A DNA stretch of 64,000 nucleotides from assembly GCA_023634235.1 (NCBI GenBank), contig JAMKCF010000011.1, positions 2,808,001-2,872,000 of the forward strand, given 5' to 3'. Below, piece by piece: positions 59,109 to 64,000 of this stretch. A program made the translations under genes and the position numbers. The notes under the pieces were generated by a model. The model worked only from the letters and a program-made list of their open reading frames with translations. It was not told the DNA's origin and searched no databases. The first letter of the stretch is position 1; the number at the start of each line of letters is the position of its first letter. Origin of the DNA: Pisaster brevispinus. Lineage: Eukaryota > Echinodermata > Asteroidea > Forcipulatida > Asteriidae.

Positions 59109-59216
59109 GGTTTGAGAGATTTGAAGTCGATGAAGAAATTAATGAGCCGGAAGATGGTTGGTTTTCGTCGGTCCTCAACTAAGAAACTTCCACCAACTGT
59201 CAGTGCACAGTTCCAG
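59109..59216 (+). CDS. Myo9: Myo9 coding exon 14: end of loop 2
   Basis: This exon encodes residues 821-856. It starts GLRDLKSMKKLMSRKMVGF, strongly basic, and ends PTVSAQFQ, the conserved entry to the actin-binding helix (VS-x-QF-x-x-SL). Phase 0 at both ends, acceptor gttctattcccag, donor CAG|GTTAGT. Confidence 0.95.
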
Positions 59217-59252
59217 GTTAGTGTCTTGCATTGAAGTTTCATCAACAAACCT

Positions 59253-59440
59253 TTGAAGAGAGTGGGAGAGGTGTTGGCTCTGAAAAGAGCTGGTGTGGAA
59301 TCAATGTCCGCCTTCGGGTTCCGTCTTCAGGTTGTCAGGTTTCTCCTGAAGATGAGAGTATACTGTTTGAAACGTCCAGACCACATCGGCTCTTGTCAGA
59401 GCCAACACTTCTACCAAGGATCCCCAAAAAGTCCCAAAAG
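59253..59440 (+). repeat. Inverted-repeat element with hammerhead-like core
   Basis: GGTGTTGGCTCTGA (left) pairs with TCAGAGCCAACACTT (right). Between them lie CTGAAGA (59346-59352) and GAAACGTC (59369-59376), the two conserved boxes of a hammerhead ribozyme in the right order. The ORFs over it are not thought to be real. Confidence 0.4.
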
Positions 59441-59908
59441 AGTTTATCTTATGATCCACATCATGCAAAGCTCCAAGCATCACTTAGTTTAGTACTTGAA
59501 GGGTATACACAAAATAGCAAAGGTTGAAAGTGTAAATATTCACAGATTGCGCATAACTTACACGTCATTAAGATGGTCATGGTGGGAAAACCTCCAATAA
59601 AATAGTTTGGCCTGAAATGCTATAGTTTTTTTTGAAATGAGTAAAATTATTATTTTTGATATTTCAAGACCAAAACCTGATGATTGAGGACAGTGAAAAC
59701 ATATAACAGGGTTTTTCGCTATTTTCTATATACTCTGATTACTGATTGAGGGTAAATTTTCACAGGTTTGTTATTTCTTGTTGATGTTGGGTCACGTAAG
59801 GTGCGGATTCTAGATTTTGACAGTTACCAAAGTGGGCAGCAGCCTTTGGTTCTTGTTTGTCTCCTGGTGGTCAATTAAGTTTGTGGAATCTGTCCCGTGT
59901 CTTTTCAG

Positions 59909-60100
59909 TTGTCCTTGAGTAAGTTGATGGAGACACTAAACCAGGCCAACCCTTTCTTCGTCCGCTGCATCAAGTCCAACTCCAACAAGGAGCCGTGCCG
60001 TCTTGATGAGGCGTTAATGATGAGGCAGTTACACTACACCGGTATGCTGGAAACTGTCAGAATAAGGCAGTCTGGCTACAATGTACGGCTCACATTTGAG
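59909..60100 (+). CDS. Myo9: Myo9 coding exon 15: actin-binding helix and SH1 region
   Basis: This exon encodes residues 857-920. It reads LSLSKLMETLNQANPFFVRC then IKSN, the hallmark lower 50-kDa helix-loop-helix, and later MRQLHYTGMLETVRIRQSGY, the SH1/SH2 helices, ending LTFE. Phase 0 at both ends, acceptor gtgtcttttcag, donor GAG|GTAAGA. Confidence 0.98.
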
Positions 60101-60389
60101 GTAAGAATCGTAGGGAATGGTGACTTGGTTTTAAAAGTTTATATCCAGTTAGGTCGACTAGTTTTCTCAGAAACTTTTTACATTTTTTTCCAAGCACAAA
60201 CGAGCACAAAAAGATGATACGTAATTTAATATTTTATATGATCATTTACAGAGGAATGAGGAAGATCGGATTGAAATGACCAAGTTTTATTTTTCGTTTT
60301 GATCTTCAAGCAAACTTAAATCCTTGATTCTGATTGGTCGATCCAAGCAACAAGAGAGTGATATTAACCTATATTGCAAAAAAAAAATA

Positions 60390-60450
60390 GTTAGTGGCCT
60401 GACGTTTCGACCCTAGCAGAGTCTTTCTTGAAGGCTAAATGACAAGACTA
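60390..60450 (-). repeat. Penelope-like element fragment
   Basis: GGCCTGACGTTTCGACCCTA on the + strand reads GGGTCGAAACGTCAGG on the minus strand, a phrase I associate with the terminal parts of Penelope-like retroelements in many marine invertebrates. The CTGANGA box is not intact here. Confidence 0.4.
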
Positions 60451-61028
60451 CAAACATAAACAGGTATACTGATGTAACAAAAGCAGTCAAGTGGAAATAG
60501 ATGATAGAGATGAAAGCACACAGAGAAAGCAGGAGGCTGAACAGAGAGGAGGGTAACAAAAAGGGAGGGGTTAACCTATATTGTAAGACCCATATCAAAC
60601 CCTGTTCCATCGAGATGTTCAAACTATGCGTCAAGTTTGCTTGAAGATAAATTTGATATCACAAGAGGGCTCTTAGAATGCGGAAAAGTATAGCGCATCT
60701 GCATCCAGTAACCAACCCAGCCGTTGGCTTCAATGGCTATGGGATGCAGAAGCGCTATATTTTTCTGTTTTCACGTTTGTGTTATAGCTAATTATAACTT
60801 CTGACTAAAACAGCAAAAGTAATAAACTTTTCAAAAGAAAATACCACACCTATTTTAGTGACTCACCAAGATCTTGTGCAATAGCTGGGAGTCAACGTTA
60901 AAAGTCTTGTAAACTATCTTGCTTGTAACTATTTTTATTCTTAGTTCCACTTTCATTCTGTATTTAAAACAATTTTGTACAATTTGGGCAATGGTTTTTT
61001 TTGTTTTGTTTTTGCATTGTTCTTGTAG

Positions 61029-61151
61029 GAGTTCTGTCATCGGTTTCATTTGCTGCTACCCAATGGCAGAGCCTCAGATCTTGAGAGCATCAAACAATTC
61101 CTGAAGAACATGGAGTTGGATCCTAAACACTATCAACTCGGCAAAAGCAAG
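61029..61151 (+). CDS. Myo9: Myo9 coding exon 16: converter
   Basis: This exon encodes residues 921-961: EFCHRFHLLLPNGRASDLE and later KHYQLGKSK. The F-x-x-R-(F/Y)-x-x-LLP and (Y)-x-x-G-x-(S/T)-K signatures mark the converter, which swings the lever arm. Phase 0 at both ends, acceptor gttcttgtag, donor AAG|GTGAGC. The Thr/Ser-Lys of GKTK-type motors is SK here. Confidence 0.97.
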
Positions 61152-62033
61152 GTGAGCTGTTGATTTGTGACTCTGGAGAGGTCTTTCAACCTTGGCCCAG
61201 TTCATGGCTTTCCTTACTGTGGAGTTCTGCGCTTCCAGCCCGTAGCATTATGTGCTTAACAGGGCTCGGTAAGCGCCGAATTCCGCAGTAAGCAGAACCA
61301 TGAAAATGGACCACAGTCAGTAGAGAAGTGACTTTGTATTCAAGCATTTCCTCACCCATTACCTAGTAGTTTGAATATTTACATTCTTTTATATTTTGTG
61401 AATGACAATTTTGTTTAGGCTTCTTTATTATTCTCCTTTTTTACTGTCCAATTTCAGATGTAATTTTACATTGTTTTGGGTTGTGGGGTGTATGAACCAT
61501 GTCCGGTGAATTGAATTTGTTTAACTTTTAACCCTTAATTGGCTGTTTTCATCAGGGTCCAGTCATATTTTTATGCTTTTCTGCATTCTTCTGGGTTCTT
61601 CTTTGTTTTGGTGTTCTGTATTCTTAGTCCCATTTTTATTGTATATTTAAAAATATATATTTAATGACCCTAATTAGATATGCTGGGTCAGATTTTTGTC
61701 CATTTCGACCGGAAGTTTAGATATAGATTTTAAATAGCTAGATTTTAGAAAGTTATAGTTTTTTATTTAATGTATTGCATGAACAAATTTACCAGGGATA
61801 AGTAGTAGTTGATTAAAAACTAAAAAATGAATTATTGTCTAAATCCCGAAATTGAATCATATCTCAGCCACGCACAAACAATTTTGCATGTTACAGGTAT
61901 TCTGTGCATTGTCTGTGGCAAATGGACAAGTTTTGTGTATGTTTTTCGTTTTGAAACATTACCTGTCAAAATTTGTTCACAGAACAAGTTCTTTAAAAAC
62001 TTTTACAAAATCAAACCATACATTTTTAAACAT

Positions 62034-62197
62034 GTTTAATTTTAATGGAGGAAATAAATAAACCGTTAAATAAAGTTTAATTTTAATGGAGGAAATAAAT
62101 AAACCGTTAAATATAGTTTAATTTTAATGGAGGATATAAATAAACCGTTAAATAAAGTTGAATTTTAATGGAGGAAATAAATAAACCGTTATATATC
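62034..62197. repeat. 41-bp minisatellite, four copies, ending at a 3' splice site
   Basis: Four 41-base units (starts 62034, 62075, 62116 and 62157) of GTTTAATTTTAATGGAGGAA... followed by ATAAATAAACCGTTAAAT. They differ at a few positions only. The array stops five bases before the acceptor of exon 17. Confidence 0.97.
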
Positions 62198-62202
62198 TAC
62201 AG

Positions 62203-62352
62203 GTGTTTTTGAGAGAGAGTGAACGTCTTAAGCTACAGGAAGCACTACACAATCATGTCTTGAAGAGGATCGTGACTGTACAGAGATGGATGAGAGGAAT
62301 CCTACAGCGGCAAAGATACCTGCAAATGAAATACTCTACTATTATAATACAG
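62203..62352 (+). CDS. Myo9: Myo9 coding exon 17: end of motor and first IQ motif
   Basis: This exon encodes residues 962-1011. It starts VFLRESERLKLQEAL (the converter-to-lever transition VFL-x-E) and continues VLKRIVTVQRWMRGILQRQRY, an IQ motif (V-Q-x-x-x-RG-x-x-x-R) at about 981-1003 for calmodulin or light-chain binding. It ends in STIIIQ, the start of the second IQ. Phase 0 at both ends, acceptor ttatatatctacag, donor CAG|GTAGGA. Confidence 0.97.
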
Positions 62353-62639
62353 GTAGGACTGTGAGAACGCTGCATGAGTAACTGGAAGTTGTAAACTCCC
62401 CAAAACACACCAGGAACTTTCACCCCAAAAAAAATTCATAATATAGTTTTGGTCTTGTCCAACACTGATGAAAGAATTTAATCTAAACTATATAGTCGGC
62501 AAAGCATCCTAATGGAAACGTCACATCAACTTTAGTAAAGAAGACAATGAAGAAATTTCACGACGTGGGAGGAAAACCGCTAAAGACGGAAATCCATGCA
62601 GTCAGGTAGGGACTGAAAGTCCAATAATGCATGAATTGT

Positions 62640-62817
62640 TTCTCAGTTTCAAATGTTTTGGGGTGAAAAATTATCCAACCCATATTACTTCCAAGGGAAT
62701 CCTTTCTCAAAATAGTTTTATACTATCAACAGCTGCAATGCTTCTCACCAAGTAAGTTTTTTGGTCATTCATTTTTGGAGTCTTTACCAATCTATGACCC
62801 TACCTTTTAATAATAAT
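62640..62817 (+). mobile_element. Family B miniature element, right part
   Basis: Contains AAATGTTTTGGGGTGAAAAAT, ACAGCTGCAATGCTTCTCACC and the end ACCAATCTATGACCCTACCT followed by TTTTAA. Confidence 0.6.
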
Positions 62818-62980
62818 GCCTTGTTACACAGGGCACTTTTTACAGGCAACCAACTGTACTGCATGAAAAAGGAACGCTTCCGTAGCACAAGATACATTTT
62901 TCGGTAGTACAACAAACATTTTTTCTAAAAGTATCTTCATCGGTCAAAAACAAATTTATGTGGATTTTTATTTATTTTAG

Positions 62981-63168
62981 TCTGGTGTGCGAGGGATGTT
63001 CAGCAGAAGGCTACTCCGGAAACTGCAGAATGAGAGAGAGCGCAAGCTGGCGGCCATCTTTATTCAGAGCTGTTGGCGTGGTTACCATCACCGGAGTCTA
63101 CTGGAGAAACTTCAACGTGGTACCCTGTGGCTCCAGTGCTACATCAGGGGAAATGCGGCCCGAAGACT
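62981..63168 (+). CDS. Myo9: Myo9 coding exon 18: IQ motifs 2-4 (gene continues)
   Basis: This exon encodes residues 1012-1074, the last codon split after two bases. It completes IQ2 (SGVRGMFSRR), then carries IQ3 (FIQSCWRGYHHR, Gln at about 1040) and IQ4 (LQCYIRGNAARR, Gln at about 1063). Acceptor tttatttattttag, donor GACT|GTGAGT. The following exon is not in the remaining 830 bases as far as I can tell. The C1 and RhoGAP domains expected of the family lie further on. Frames that continue past 63168 are intronic. Confidence 0.96.
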
Positions 63169-63356
63169 GTGAGTTGGCTGATGCTCTGTATGCTTACTTT
63201 CAAAATCACTTGAGCATTTTTTTATCTGTAAGGCTCCAGTCTATTTTGCACACCAAGCCTCATTTTGAACACGATGCTTTATGTGTTAATGATTTTTCTG
63301 TTGCCGTGCAAGGCACAGGGAGTAAGTAGATGACATGTATGGAAGACGTGTAACTT

Positions 63357-63395
63357 AATAACAATAATAATAATAATAATATTAATAATGATGAT
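63357..63395. repeat. (AAT)n microsatellite
   Basis: About ten ATA/AAT triplets with two interruptions, in the last intron of the window. Confidence 0.9.
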
Positions 63396-63753
63396 CACTA
63401 TTTATATCAATTTGTTTTATTACTATCAGGGATGAAAAACTTCAGACTTTTTACTGAATTCAGACTTTTTATGTCAGCCTGGTGAAGAACATCAGCCGTT
63501 ATTTTTCCCTTATATACAGAAATCCTGCTCTCTGTTTCACTCCTTTAGTGCTGAGGACACTTTTCCTGAAAGCTCTGTGAAATCTAAACCCAAAGGGTGG
63601 AAATGCCATCCTTTCAACATATCTCCTAAAAAGTTGGATCCTAATTTCAGACCTTCTTGTCAGTAATAACTCTCACCCCTGTGTTATTATAGATTGGAGA
63701 CATGTTGATGGCATGTATAGAAACATAACAAAATACGTCTCATGGATTAGTAG

Positions 63754-63905
63754 GATTTGAAACTTTGCATGGTGGAAGTATAACTGAGTAAGGTTTGGCG
63801 TAACACCATGTGAAAATCTCTTTTGAGTAGTGTAGGTTCTGAAAAGAACCGGTGGTTAACGACTCTCGAGATTTCCACATGGTGTTACCGCAAACCTTAC
63901 TCAGT
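63754..63905. mobile_element. Palindromic element with GGTTCTGAAAAGAACC hairpin
   Basis: Arms ACTGAGTAAGGTTTGGCGTA and GCAAACCTTACTCAGT plus AACACCATGTGAAAATCTC and GAGATTTCCACATGGTGTT pair almost completely. The centre holds the short hairpin GGTTCTGAAAAGAACC. The leading GATTTGAAACTTTGCATGGTG is shared with 40125 and 49850. Confidence 0.8.
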
Positions 63906-64000
63906 CTCATGGATTGTTCAGTTTTCTTGAAAATTTGTTCACTTTGATATAACCAAGAAATCTAGTAAAGAGGAATAATCCTTCTTAAACAGATTTGAGA

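Larger units (their letters stand above)
7290..63168 (+). other. Myo9: Class IX unconventional myosin gene, 5' two-thirds (gene span)
   Basis: Eighteen coding exons in one consistent reading frame encode RA domain, complete motor, class-IX loop-2 insert and IQ neck. Class IX myosins are single-headed actin motors whose tails carry a C1 zinc-binding domain and a RhoGAP domain that inactivates Rho. That tail is not in the window, but the open donor at 63169 shows the gene continues. The N-terminal RA-like domain joined to a myosin motor is specific to this class, which is why I prefer it to classes V, VII or X. Invertebrates usually have a single Myo9 where vertebrates have Myo9a and Myo9b, so no a/b assignment is made. 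The visible span is about 56 kb with introns from about 0.4 to 17 kb. Confidence 0.95.

Noticed and set aside
59231..59527. A 98-codon ORF after exon 14
   Set aside because: It follows the donor at 59217 and lies in an inverted-repeat element; exon 15 continues the motor directly.

Overview
The window is a stretch of an animal nuclear genome: AT-rich, intron-rich DNA crowded with tRNA-derived SINEs, miniature inverted-repeat transposons and minisatellites. It is dominated by one gene on the + strand, the 5' two-thirds of a class IX unconventional myosin (Myo9: RA domain, motor, IQ neck; the C1 and RhoGAP tail would lie past position 64000). The repeat families (a palindromic element ending in GGGCCCAATTTCATAGAG, the TAGCTCAGTTGGTAG SINE, TTAA-flanked miniature elements) resemble those I associate with echinoderms, especially sea stars. 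That assignment is recollection plus inference and was not tested by search.

Layout. Positions 1-673 hold repeats and what looks like the last coding exon of an upstream gene on the + strand (about 530-673, stop at 671-673, AATAAA at 763). Positions 700-7289 are intergenic or 5' untranslated: several MITEs and a CpG-richer candidate promoter/first exon near 3640-4098. The Myo9 start codon is at 7311, with an in-frame TAG 15 bases upstream. Eighteen coding exons follow: 7311-8147, 25327-25421, 35396-35558, 36824-36924, 37584-37800, 39833-39949, 46467-46601, 47159-47280, 48099-48246, 48895-49084, 49719-49797, 54603-54815, 57994-58036, 59109-59216, 59909-60100, 61029-61151, 62203-62352 and 62981-63168. 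All junctions are GT/AG, reading frame is kept throughout, and the sum is 3221 coding bases (1073 complete codons plus two bases). The last donor (63169) shows that the gene continues downstream.

The protein begins with a Ras-association-like domain (about residues 11-91) and a linker, then a full motor: P-loop 238-245, switch I 289-297, switch II 518-523, a long basic/acidic loop-2 insert (about 709-845) typical of class IX, the actin-binding and SH1 segments in exon 15, the converter, and about four IQ motifs (about 981-1074) that would bind calmodulin or light chains. The family as a whole couples an actin motor to Rho inactivation; only the motor half is visible here.

The two largest introns (8148-25326 and 25422-35395) and the 39950-46466 intron carry most of the mobile DNA: at least three tRNA-derived SINE families, several MITE families with TTAA target sites, a decayed THAP-domain transposon fragment, and scattered fragments resembling the hammerhead-ribozyme cores of Penelope-like elements. 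I saw no prokaryotic-type system, CRISPR array, rRNA or functional tRNA gene, and no second complete protein gene.
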